A DNA stretch of 64,000 nt. It comes from Deltaproteobacteria bacterium (GTDB lineage Bacteria > Desulfobacterota > Syntrophobacteria > Syntrophobacterales > Syntrophobacteraceae). The stretch is taken from NCBI GenBank assembly GCA_012517315.1, contig JAAYVE010000042.1:62001-126000 (forward strand), written 5' to 3'. Every line of letters starts with the position of its first letter. Positions within the stretch are counted from its first letter, which is position 1. Positions 1 to 7,739 of the stretch are shown here, in pieces. A program made the position numbers and the translations under genes. Under the pieces are notes generated by a model. The model made no database searches and was not told the DNA's origin. It saw only the letters and a list, made by a program, of their open reading frames with translations.

Positions 1-758
1 CCGTCAGGAGGGCATAGAGGAATCCAGCCAGCGAAAGGATCGTGCCGGCGAAAAGGCTGATTTTAAGGGGGAAAGAACTGAATGAAATCAGCGCATCAAC
101 AGCCAGCTTCATCATCCGCCCGAACGAATACTTGGTGCTTCCTGCGTACCGCGGAGCTGCGACATACTCCAGCCCTCTCTGCCGGAAACCGACCCAACTG
201 ACCAATCCCCTCATGAACATGTTGCGTTCGCGGATCTGATGGCGGAAAACCCTGGCGACTTTCTCTGTGATCAACCGGAAGTCGGCCGTATTTTCCTGGA
301 TCACGCCCCCCGACAAGCGATCCATCAGCCAGTAAAAGAGCTTTCCGCAGGCTTTGCGCAGCACTCCTTGATCGTTGCTGGATTTCCTAATGGAATAAAC
401 AACATCGCAGCCTTCCTCGTAGGCTTTCAACATTTCTTTGATGACCCGGGGAGGGTGTTGCAGGTCGCTGTCCATCATCACGTAAACGTCGCCGTCCGCG
501 TAATCGATGCCTGCGAGTAGGCACATCTGGTGTCCGAAACGGGAGGACATGACCATGCAACTCACGGACGGATCTCGTTGGGCAATCCCCTTAAGAATGT
601 CCAAGGTGCCATCGGTACAACGATCCAACACGAAGAGAATCCTCGTCTTGTAAGCTGGCTCCAGCTCGATGAGGCATTCCTTCAGCTCACGATAGAAGGC
701 CCCGATGACCGCCTCTTCGTTGAAAACGGGTGAAATGATCGTCAGTCTTCGTTCCAAA
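1..758 (-). CDS. GT2 family polyprenyl-phosphate glycosyltransferase (DPM1/GtrB-like), 3' end cut by window edge
   Basis: The reading frame begins at a TTG (758-756) preceded by AGGA and runs off the left edge, giving 252 residues. The GT-A fold signatures of the DPM1/GtrB/ArnC branch are visible: ISPVFNEE near residues 8-15, the metal-binding DSDLQHPP at 97-104, ADFRL at 158-162 and RYAGSTKY at 203-210. Hydrophobic stretches begin near residues 220-250, where GtrB-type enzymes start their two C-terminal membrane helices; the rest lies outside the window. Family members move a sugar from a nucleotide donor to polyprenyl phosphate at the cytoplasmic membrane face. The start lies 8 bases after the stop of the epimerase gene, so it is the promoter-distal gene of a glycan operon. 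Donor sugar unknown. Confidence 0.85.
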
Positions 759-766
759 GTGAGTTC

Positions 767-1612
767 CTACTGTAGCGACTGCAGTTTCCTGATGTCCGCA
801 TAGATCGTGTCCACATCGACCCCCGTTGGATTGCGCCTTTCTACTTCCTGGACAATGGACCAGTCAAGTCCAACTTCTTGCAGCAAGTGGTCGAGCAATT
901 CCCGCATCTGGATGGGAAAACCGCTTCCCACATTGTATATTTCCCCGCTCTTTCCCCTCTCCAGAACCCGCATGAGCAATCGAGCGGCCTCGTCCACAGA
1001 GAGATAGTCCCTGAAGGCATCCAGATTGCCCACCCGTATCGATGCGATCCGTCCTGCCCTGAAAGCCGAGAACTGCCTCTCTACATTCCCCACAAAAAGC
1101 CTCTCCGACGCACCCGGTCCGCAAAGGTTGAAAACTCTTGCAACAACGACTCTGATGGACCTGGCCCTTGCGTAGAACTGGCTCAGGTGAGTCTGATAGA
1201 GCTTCGTCAGACCATAAAAGCTGACGGGCCGTGGAGGGTGATTTTCGTCGATGGGGTTGTCTCCGGGGGCCACCCACCCATATTCAGCGGCACTTCCAAT
1301 GACGAGAAGGCGGGCATCGGAACCTGTATTCGCCAGGTGGTCAAGAATGTTTTTCGCCGCCAGCACATTGTTGGCCCAATCCGTTTCAAAGACATTGGAG
1401 TAAGAACCTGCCAGGTGGTAAATATGCCTGGGTTGCAACAAGTCGAGCAGTTCAGCCACTGCGCTGGCATCCCTCAGATCACACTGGTGCTCCCGTGGGT
1501 GGCTGGGTGTGCCTGTGGTGACCCCATGCACCTGCTCCCCCCAGTGAGAACTCAGCGTTGAGAGTAAACGCCTGCCGAGGAACCCTCGTGAGCCCGTCAC
1601 CAAGACACTCAT
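767..1612 (-). CDS. NAD(P)-dependent sugar-nucleotide epimerase/reductase (extended SDR, RMD-like)
   Basis: A 281-residue extended short-chain dehydrogenase. The Rossmann motif GSRGFLG is at residues 7-13, and the likely catalytic triad is S107, Y133 and K137 (SFYGLTK). The overall look, including SAAEYG and the FNLCGPG segment, is closest to GDP-4-dehydro-6-deoxymannose reductases and related 4-epimerases, so reduction or epimerisation of a nucleotide-bound 4-keto sugar is likely; the exact substrate cannot be read from sequence. Its ATG overlaps the stop of the upstream nucleotidyltransferase as ATGA (1609-1612), which implies translational coupling. Together with the LegB-like dehydratase upstream it could complete a deoxysugar route. 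Confidence 0.85.
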   Translation of the reverse strand: MSVLVTGSRGFLGRRLLSTLSSHWGEQVHGVTTGTPSHPREHQCDLRDASAVAELLDLLQPRHIYHLAGSYSNVFETDWANNVLAAKNILDHLANTGSDARLLVIGSAAEYGWVAPGDNPIDENHPPRPVSFYGLTKLYQTHLSQFYARARSIRVVVARVFNLCGPGASERLFVGNVERQFSAFRAGRIASIRVGNLDAFRDYLSVDEAARLLMRVLERGKSGEIYNVGSGFPIQMRELLDHLLQEVGLDWSIVQEVERRNPTGVDVDTIYADIRKLQSLQ

Positions 1613-2322
1613 TCGGGGATCCCCAAAAGGTCTCTTATCGTTTCGAAGTCCTCATTGGCTTTTTGGTAGTCATCCTGGCGGCCGATATCCAACCAATAAC
1701 CTGAGAACTTCTTCACCCAGATCTTTCGCCTCTCTTTAAGCCCATCGATCATGAGTTGATCAAACCCGTATGGTTCTCCACGCGCAAGGCGCTCCACCGA
1801 ACGACGATTCAGACAATAGATCCCCATGCTGACATCAAAATCGTAGACCGGTTTCTCCGCAAAATCAGTCAGATAACCCGATTCATCGTATTCCAGCACG
1901 CCGAAGTCCGTATTCACCGACCGCCGATATGCCGCAACGGAGATCTCCACCCCCCTCGAACAGTGCTCTTCATAAAAGGCAGAATAGTTAAGATTACAAA
2001 GAATATCTCCGTTCATGACCAGAAAGTCCTCGGGCAAATCATCAATGAGCGTCAACGGCCCGATAGTGCTCAATGGACGGTCTTCCAAGGAATAGTCCAG
2101 CTTAACCCCCCACTTTGATCCGTCCCCGAAGTAGGCCATGATGAGATTTGCCAGATGGTTGACGGCGAGAGTGATATGCCTGAAGCCTGCAGCCTCCAGC
2201 TGCATGATGACGATCTCAAGAATCGAGTACTTTCCCCCGACTGGCACAAGGGGCTTGGGAACGAGCACTGTATAGGGCTTTAACCTCGTCCCCTTTCCAC
2301 CAGCAAGAATGACTGCGCGCAT
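1609..2322 (-). CDS. Sugar-1-phosphate nucleotidyltransferase
   Basis: A 237-residue NTP_transferase domain protein with almost nothing beyond the catalytic core. The nucleotide-binding loop LAGGKGTRLKPYT is at residues 6-18, PKPLVPV follows with K23, and the metal-binding VMNGDIL has D106. The C-terminal GYWLDIG is typical of this family. It should join a sugar 1-phosphate to an NTP to give the activated sugar used by the adjacent SDR enzymes. The single-domain length resembles HddC-type guanylyltransferases and MurNAc-1-P uridylyltransferase-like enzymes more than bifunctional GlmU or CBS-linked PtmE. Coupled by ATGA overlap to the downstream epimerase gene; 20 bases separate it from the upstream dehydratase. 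Confidence 0.85.
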   Translation of the reverse strand: MRAVILAGGKGTRLKPYTVLVPKPLVPVGGKYSILEIVIMQLEAAGFRHITLAVNHLANLIMAYFGDGSKWGVKLDYSLEDRPLSTIGPLTLIDDLPEDFLVMNGDILCNLNYSAFYEEHCSRGVEISVAAYRRSVNTDFGVLEYDESGYLTDFAEKPVYDFDVSMGIYCLNRRSVERLARGEPYGFDQLMIDGLKERRKIWVKKFSGYWLDIGRQDDYQKANEDFETIRDLLGIPE

Positions 2323-2342
2323 GAGTCTATCCCGAAAATGCG

Positions 2343-3341
2343 TTAGAGGTTATAGAGCCAGGCTTTATACTTGGCCAAGTTCTGTGGCGTTTGAAACCAA
2401 TCTATCGTTCGGTCAAGCCCTTCGGCGAAGGAAATCTCCTGTCTCCACTCCGTCATTGCAAGAATTTTCGCGTTTGAACCCAGAAGCCGCCGCACTTCCG
2501 ATTTGTCGGGTCTGATCCGTTGTTCATCCACCACGATTCTGGCGGAAGGCTTCAGGCGGCCGATAAGAGACCTGGCGATTTCGCCTATGGAGATCTCCTC
2601 ACCTGATGCAATATTGATTTCTTCTCCGACAGTCTGCTCCGACTCCGCGATGGCGAGGAACCCCCTGACCGTGTCATCCACATAGTTGAAATCGCGCGTG
2701 GGTTCCAGGCTCCCCAAGTGCAGCTCTTCCGCCCCGCTGAGCAGTTGCGTGATGATCGTTGGAATGACGGCGCGAGCGGATTGGCGAGGGCCGAAAGTGT
2801 TGAAGGGACGGACGATGGAGACGGGCAAGTCGAATGAGCGATAAAAGGACTCCGCCAGTTTGTCCGCCGCAATTTTGGTGGCACTGTAAGGCGACTGCCC
2901 CTGCAAGGGATGCTCTTCGTCAATGGGAACATACTTGGCGGTACCGTAAACCTCAGAGGTCGACGTCACAAGCAGTCTGTCGACGCCCCCCTTGCGGCAA
3001 GCCTGAAGGACGTTTAAGGTTCCACGTACGTTGGTATCCACGTACGAATCAGGAGAATGATAGGAGTAAGGTATGGCGATGAGAGCCGCAAGATGAAAGA
3101 CTGCACGGCAGCCTGTCACGGCCAGAGCAACCCCGTTGGGGTCTCGGATGTCCCCCGAAAAGATTTCCATCTCCTTCAAGACGTCCCTCGGCAGTGTATC
3201 GAGCCACCCCCATCCCCCTAGCGAATTATAGAATACAAACGCCTTCACCTTGCAGCCGTGTTTGACCAATGCTTCCGCTAAATGGCTTCCAATGAAACCA
3301 TCAGCACCAGTGACCAGCACTGGCTTTCCAGCAATTCTCAT
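2343..3341 (-). CDS. legB: NAD-dependent 4,6-dehydratase, LegB-like
   Basis: The start is ATG at 3341, 9 bases downstream of a strong GGGGAGG; upstream in-frame sequence to 3650 lies over another gene and is discounted. The 332-residue product has the Rossmann motif TGADGFIG at 11-18, SYHSPD near 93-98, the catalytic Y152 and K156 (SPYSATK) and NTFGPRQSARAVIP further on. These segments match the LegB family, which dehydrates nucleotide-activated GlcNAc to the 4-keto-6-deoxy sugar in legionaminic acid synthesis. No legionaminic acid synthase, aminotransferase or CMP transferase is visible in this window, so use in another 6-deoxy-amino-sugar route is equally possible. Symbol assigned by similarity. 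Confidence 0.8.
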   Translation of the reverse strand: MRIAGKPVLVTGADGFIGSHLAEALVKHGCKVKAFVFYNSLGGWGWLDTLPRDVLKEMEIFSGDIRDPNGVALAVTGCRAVFHLAALIAIPYSYHSPDSYVDTNVRGTLNVLQACRKGGVDRLLVTSTSEVYGTAKYVPIDEEHPLQGQSPYSATKIAADKLAESFYRSFDLPVSIVRPFNTFGPRQSARAVIPTIITQLLSGAEELHLGSLEPTRDFNYVDDTVRGFLAIAESEQTVGEEINIASGEEISIGEIARSLIGRLKPSARIVVDEQRIRPDKSEVRRLLGSNAKILAMTEWRQEISFAEGLDRTIDWFQTPQNLAKYKAWLYNL

Positions 3342-3423
3342 CAAAATCACCTCCCCGGATTCCGTGAAGTAAAGCTCCCAGGATGCTTCGCACTCAAAAG
3401 GACTCGCAAAACAGGGCTGGACA

Positions 3424-6400
3424 TTATGAAACACCCACAACTGCAGGCCGGAGCATCGCCCGAAAAACGAATTGAGACCTGCCAAAATGCCCGTACCTTG
3501 GGCTCCATGCAAGCATCGCTTCCGCGAAATCAAAGCCGACACCGCGCATCCATTCCAGCACATCCCAACCGAAATCCGTAAACACAAGCGAACCTTCCGG
3601 CGAAATGGGATTTGAATGCCATTGCGGCTCCAGATGATGCTTGATCTCACCGTTCAACACGGATGCCCGGCGAACGCTCGTAGCCCTCGCCTCATGGAAT
3701 GGAATGGTCAGAACGAGCATCCCCCCTGGGCGCAGAACTCTTGCACATTCGGCCAAGACCGCCATCGGTTCGTTCACGTGTTCCAGTACATCGTTACTGA
3801 GGATCACATCGACTGAACTGTCTAAAAAACTCAGTCTCTCGGCATCCTCGTGCCGAATTCCATCCACAATCCTCCCACCAGGCAGGGAAGGATTGAGGAA
3901 CTCGCTGCCGATCACCCTGACTCCCGGAAATCTCTCCCTGAAGAAGGCATACAACGGAGTCACTTGTTCCATCATGTACACGCAGCTATCAGATCCAATC
4001 ACTGCCGACAGCCAATCCATGGTCAAGGCGGCCACCAGTCGCTGACGATTATTCAACCCGCACGAACCGCAGACCAGACGTTCGCGCCAATTTGGAATCC
4101 AGACGCCCTCTTCCTGGACAGCGCCATATCGCCGGTCGACAAGAAATTTGGAGTGCCTTCCGCACGGATAGCATTGACCGGACACAACAAAAGTCGATTC
4201 GTGGGCCTTCAGGGATGCGAAGCGCCTTTCATATTTCTCTCTTGCCTTGCAAGGCCCATTTTCCAGCCATCTCGAATACTCCTCCTGGTTGCGGAAATAG
4301 ACCAGTCCCAATTGTTCGTCCAACCGAGGCATGTCGTGATCCAACCTCTTGGAAGCTAAAATTTCCGTAACACCAAACCGTTGCCCTCCATTGGGCGGTT
4401 CCGGAATCGTTAAATCCAGGCGAGAAAACGCCTCCTTGAGAATCTCCCGGATGCGATGGAATGAATAGTGGCGTCGAACGAAATCCAACCCTTTTTTTGA
4501 TAGGGATGCCCATAACTCGGATCGGGTATACAGTTCAACAACCCGCTCTGCGAAAGTTTCCGGATCGTCAGCGACGAGGATCTCTTCGCCCTCTAGAAGA
4601 CCCATGCCTTCAACAGCAACACGGGTAGCCACCGTTGGAACCCCATAACTGAGAGCCGTGCCGATTTTCCCCTTGATACCGGCCCCGTACCGGATGGGGG
4701 CAACCGAGAGTCGCATGCGATCAAGCAGTGGGCCCAGGTCCGGAACGTAACCGGTCACGATGATGTGGTCATTCTGAAGGCTCCTGATTTCATCAGGGGG
4801 ATCGCTTCCGACGACGAAAAACCGGATTTCCGGAATCTTGGCACGAATGAGAGGCAGAATGTTCTCGGCGAAGTAATGGACCGCATCGATGTTAGGAGGA
4901 TGCTGAAACCCCCCGATGAAGGCAATTCCGGATCTCTCGGTAAATCCACAGGACCCCGGCTTGGGTTCCATGATCAGAGGCAGTACAAGGGTATTAAGAA
5001 CCCCGTAATCTTGGCGCAGGATCGCCTCTTCCGCAGAACTCACAACGATGACCAGATCGCTCTTTGCCATCGCGTCCAGTTCTGATCGCTTCGTTTGCTG
5101 TGCCTTTGCGAGGATCGAATCGCTACCCAGCAACCGTCCCTCCCGTTCCTCCCGCAGAAAGTGAAGATCCTGGGTATGAAAAATGATCTTTGCACGGGGA
5201 CAATAACGCTTCACGTGATCCAGGTGTTGCTCGGCGACACCCACTCGAAAGATCAGGACGGCATCATAGAGATGACCATGCGATTTCAAATGCTCTTCCA
5301 CAGACACAACATAGGGGGCATAGAGCGCTTCGATCCCCATCCGCTGAAGGTCTGCCGTGTAAGGTTCCACGTAGTGGAAGTTGTTCTCGGGAATGAAAGT
5401 GATTTTGCTCGGAATCGCACGCAGCAGCCGCAGCATGTTGAAGGCGATCAAGGAACCCGCATCCCTATCGGGAGTCGGCGTACAGTGGTCCAGAACCAAT
5501 ATCCGCAGGCTGACACCCCGGTCTGCGGCAAGATGAAGTTTCATGCCGGGAATGTGATGAGAGGAAAGGGTGCCACTCCATTTTTCATAGAACTTCAAAA
5601 GGTTTCTTGCCTGATAGGCTTTCACTCCTGCCTTGGTGTCCGTGCCCGAAGTGACTCCTTCGAAATGCACGACTCTGGCCATCGGCTGCACGTAGACCTT
5701 GTACCCCGCCTCCCGCACCTTGAAGGCGAGATCCGTGTCCTCGGCGTATGCCGGGACGTAGCGTTCATCAAAAGCGCCCACTTCGAAAAAAAGCTTCTTG
5801 GGAATAGCGATTGCGGCACCGGAGCAGTAGTCCGCCTCCCTCAAGTAGTTGTAATCGGGTTTAAACGGGTCGTCGTTTCGCCCGTAGTTCCAAGCGGAAC
5901 CATCTCGCCACACGATACAGCCGGATTCTTGGAGTCTTCCGTCCGGGTAAACCAGCATGGAACCCACGAGCCCTGCATCCGGCACCTTCTGAAACGTCCC
6001 CACTAGCTCCTCAAGCCAGTTCCGGTCTACCTCCGTGTCGTTGTTGAGGAAAACCAGCAGGTCGCCGCGTGCTTCCTGTGCCCCCCGATTGCAGGAAAGC
6101 ACGAATCCCTTATTAGTCTCATTGGAAACGAGCACCAGCCCCGGCACTGCGTTCAGGCTTTCATGCGTGTCGTCAGGCGAGGCATCATCTACCACGATGA
6201 CTTCGTAGGTGAAACGGGTCATACTGCGCTGGAGTGCCTGGAGGCAACGGCGGGTGTATTCGATCTGCCCATGAACGGGGATGATGATGGATACCTGTGG
6301 ATCTGAGACATCCGGAAAGTATGGGGGGGCTTCCTCTTCGAACCCGGTGGCTGGGACCGGTATCGAGGGCAAGGGTTGATCAGACCGGGGACGGGAAATG

Positions 6401-6876
6401 ACGGTGTTGATAACCTGCTGTGGGCTCTTGAGAGCTGTTTTGTCCAAAAAGGACCGAACACGGGATGTTGCTGACTCCCCTAGCTTCAGGAGTTCACATG
6501 CTCTGAGCAAGGCTTTTCCCAATGAATCGTTCTTGCCCAGAACCTGCAACATCCATTCATTGAGGTAGTCGTAGAACAACCGGAGCGGCTTCGTGATGCG
6601 CCACGACCAGCTCCCCGTGAGCATTTGGATCGTTTCATTCGCCCTCCTGTTTTCATCCCGCAGACTTGCTATGAGCGAATCAGAGTCGGCCAGCCTTGCT
6701 TTGAGGGAGAGGACCTGAGCCTCTCGCCCGGCAAGGCTTTGCAGAAGACCTGCGATCTCTTGATTCTTTTCTATTAGCACCTGGCTGAGCGCCGCGACAC
6801 GGGCATCCTTTTCTTCATTCGAATTGCTATCGGATGAGGACTTCAGCGATTGTCCTTTCTGTCCTTTTTTGCTCAT
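3424..6876 (-). CDS. Giant multidomain glycosyltransferase (coiled coil, GT2, GT4-like, methyltransferase)
   Basis: A 1150-residue soluble protein. Domains in order: a coiled coil (about 25-85) ending in the SWSWRITKPLR motif common in O-antigen GTs; a GT2 domain (about 193-430) with VVDDAS at 228-233, FLNNDTEV at 276-283 and an acidic ED pair at 379-380; a GT4/GT1-like domain (about 456-830) containing a KGKIGTALSYGVPTVATR loop; and a class I methyltransferase domain (about 955-1110) with VILSNDVLEHV and LRPGGMLVLTIP. Two CxxC pairs (C902/C905 and C936/C939) between GT and methyltransferase could bind zinc. Such proteins assemble repetitive surface polysaccharides, the methyltransferase possibly capping the chain. 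First gene of the minus-strand glycan operon; gap to the next gene is 82 bases. Confidence 0.88.
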   Translation of the reverse strand: MSKKGQKGQSLKSSSDSNSNEEKDARVAALSQVLIEKNQEIAGLLQSLAGREAQVLSLKARLADSDSLIASLRDENRRANETIQMLTGSWSWRITKPLRLFYDYLNEWMLQVLGKNDSLGKALLRACELLKLGESATSRVRSFLDKTALKSPQQVINTVISRPRSDQPLPSIPVPATGFEEEAPPYFPDVSDPQVSIIIPVHGQIEYTRRCLQALQRSMTRFTYEVIVVDDASPDDTHESLNAVPGLVLVSNETNKGFVLSCNRGAQEARGDLLVFLNNDTEVDRNWLEELVGTFQKVPDAGLVGSMLVYPDGRLQESGCIVWRDGSAWNYGRNDDPFKPDYNYLREADYCSGAAIAIPKKLFFEVGAFDERYVPAYAEDTDLAFKVREAGYKVYVQPMARVVHFEGVTSGTDTKAGVKAYQARNLLKFYEKWSGTLSSHHIPGMKLHLAADRGVSLRILVLDHCTPTPDRDAGSLIAFNMLRLLRAIPSKITFIPENNFHYVEPYTADLQRMGIEALYAPYVVSVEEHLKSHGHLYDAVLIFRVGVAEQHLDHVKRYCPRAKIIFHTQDLHFLREEREGRLLGSDSILAKAQQTKRSELDAMAKSDLVIVVSSAEEAILRQDYGVLNTLVLPLIMEPKPGSCGFTERSGIAFIGGFQHPPNIDAVHYFAENILPLIRAKIPEIRFFVVGSDPPDEIRSLQNDHIIVTGYVPDLGPLLDRMRLSVAPIRYGAGIKGKIGTALSYGVPTVATRVAVEGMGLLEGEEILVADDPETFAERVVELYTRSELWASLSKKGLDFVRRHYSFHRIREILKEAFSRLDLTIPEPPNGGQRFGVTEILASKRLDHDMPRLDEQLGLVYFRNQEEYSRWLENGPCKAREKYERRFASLKAHESTFVVSGQCYPCGRHSKFLVDRRYGAVQEEGVWIPNWRERLVCGSCGLNNRQRLVAALTMDWLSAVIGSDSCVYMMEQVTPLYAFFRERFPGVRVIGSEFLNPSLPGGRIVDGIRHEDAERLSFLDSSVDVILSNDVLEHVNEPMAVLAECARVLRPGGMLVLTIPFHEARATSVRRASVLNGEIKHHLEPQWHSNPISPEGSLVFTDFGWDVLEWMRGVGFDFAEAMLAWSPRYGHFGRSQFVFRAMLRPAVVGVS

Positions 6877-7739
6877 CTGAAAGCTTGCCGGTTTTCAATA
6901 TTCACTCACACGAGAGTTGGGGAGACCTTTGCCTGGTGAATAACCCCCTCCTCTCCCGAGGCATGTGCGTGGCCGAGCAGTGTGCAATGGTGAGTCCCTC
7001 GAGATGGGGTGAAATGATCTCGCATTCCTCAGCGTAGCTGGGTAATTGTGCGAGGGTGCAAACATGATGACAACGGCGATTTCAAATCCCCTCAAGCTCT
7101 TCTGGCGTTTTGGTGAAGCCAGCGGAGACTCCGGTTCCAACTGACGATCATGGCGTGATGTTCCCCAGGCCCCCGTGAGGATGAAGGTTGCGAGCAGGGG
7201 AGGCTGACGATGACAAGGTCGCTACATGGACGCACTCAGTCAGCCGACCCTTGTTGGTAATAGAATCAAAGACCACCTTCCTGATCCGTGGAGCTGCCAA
7301 TCGAAGCTTGTTCCTTAGCAGCTTTTCAATCGGGTGTCGATATTCTTTGAGGGGGAATGGGGAATCAGATGTCTGGAAATGGCATCAGCGGATCACGATG
7401 AAAACTGGGTCCAATCTGTCAGCTTGGTGTGCTTCTTGCCATCCTGCCCAAATAGGGCCTCGGATTGGCGATTCAGAAGGGGAAGAACGAACGGCGTGAG
7501 TCAGGGCTCTCTTCAGACATCACTGAGGTCCCATTGACAACGGGAGAGCACAAGAGAGCGGGGAGTTACTCTTCCTCAGGTGCTTCCACTGGGCAGGAAC
7601 TGTTTCTCCCAAACGGCATGCAATCCTGAGTGGGCAGCCGAACCAGAAGTGCTTCTTCCGCTTCGCGCCACACTCCTTGCAAGCTGGCCATCAACCCACT
7701 CAGGATTTCAACGTCCACACACGATCTACCGTGAGGGCT
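6877..7739 (-). other. Gene-free stretch of 863 bases with a 13-base perfect inverted repeat
   Basis: No frame here has convincing protein character. It separates the start of the glycan operon from the 3' end of the secreted protease gene, so it should hold the glycan operon promoter, but I could not pick one convincingly. A perfect 13-base inverted repeat (AATCCTGAGTGGG at 7622-7634 and its complement at 7695-7707) flanks about 60 bases. On the minus strand across this repeat a short frame reads like a Cys-x2-Cys ribbon (CKECGAKRKK, then FGCP) and is closed by stops on both sides, which may be a scrap of a decayed gene. Confidence 0.5.

Noticed and set aside
3342-3650. N-terminal extension of the LegB-like dehydratase
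   Set aside because: It lies over the 3' end of the giant glycosyltransferase and has no conserved features; the GGGGAGG-ATG at 3341 gives the normal family start.
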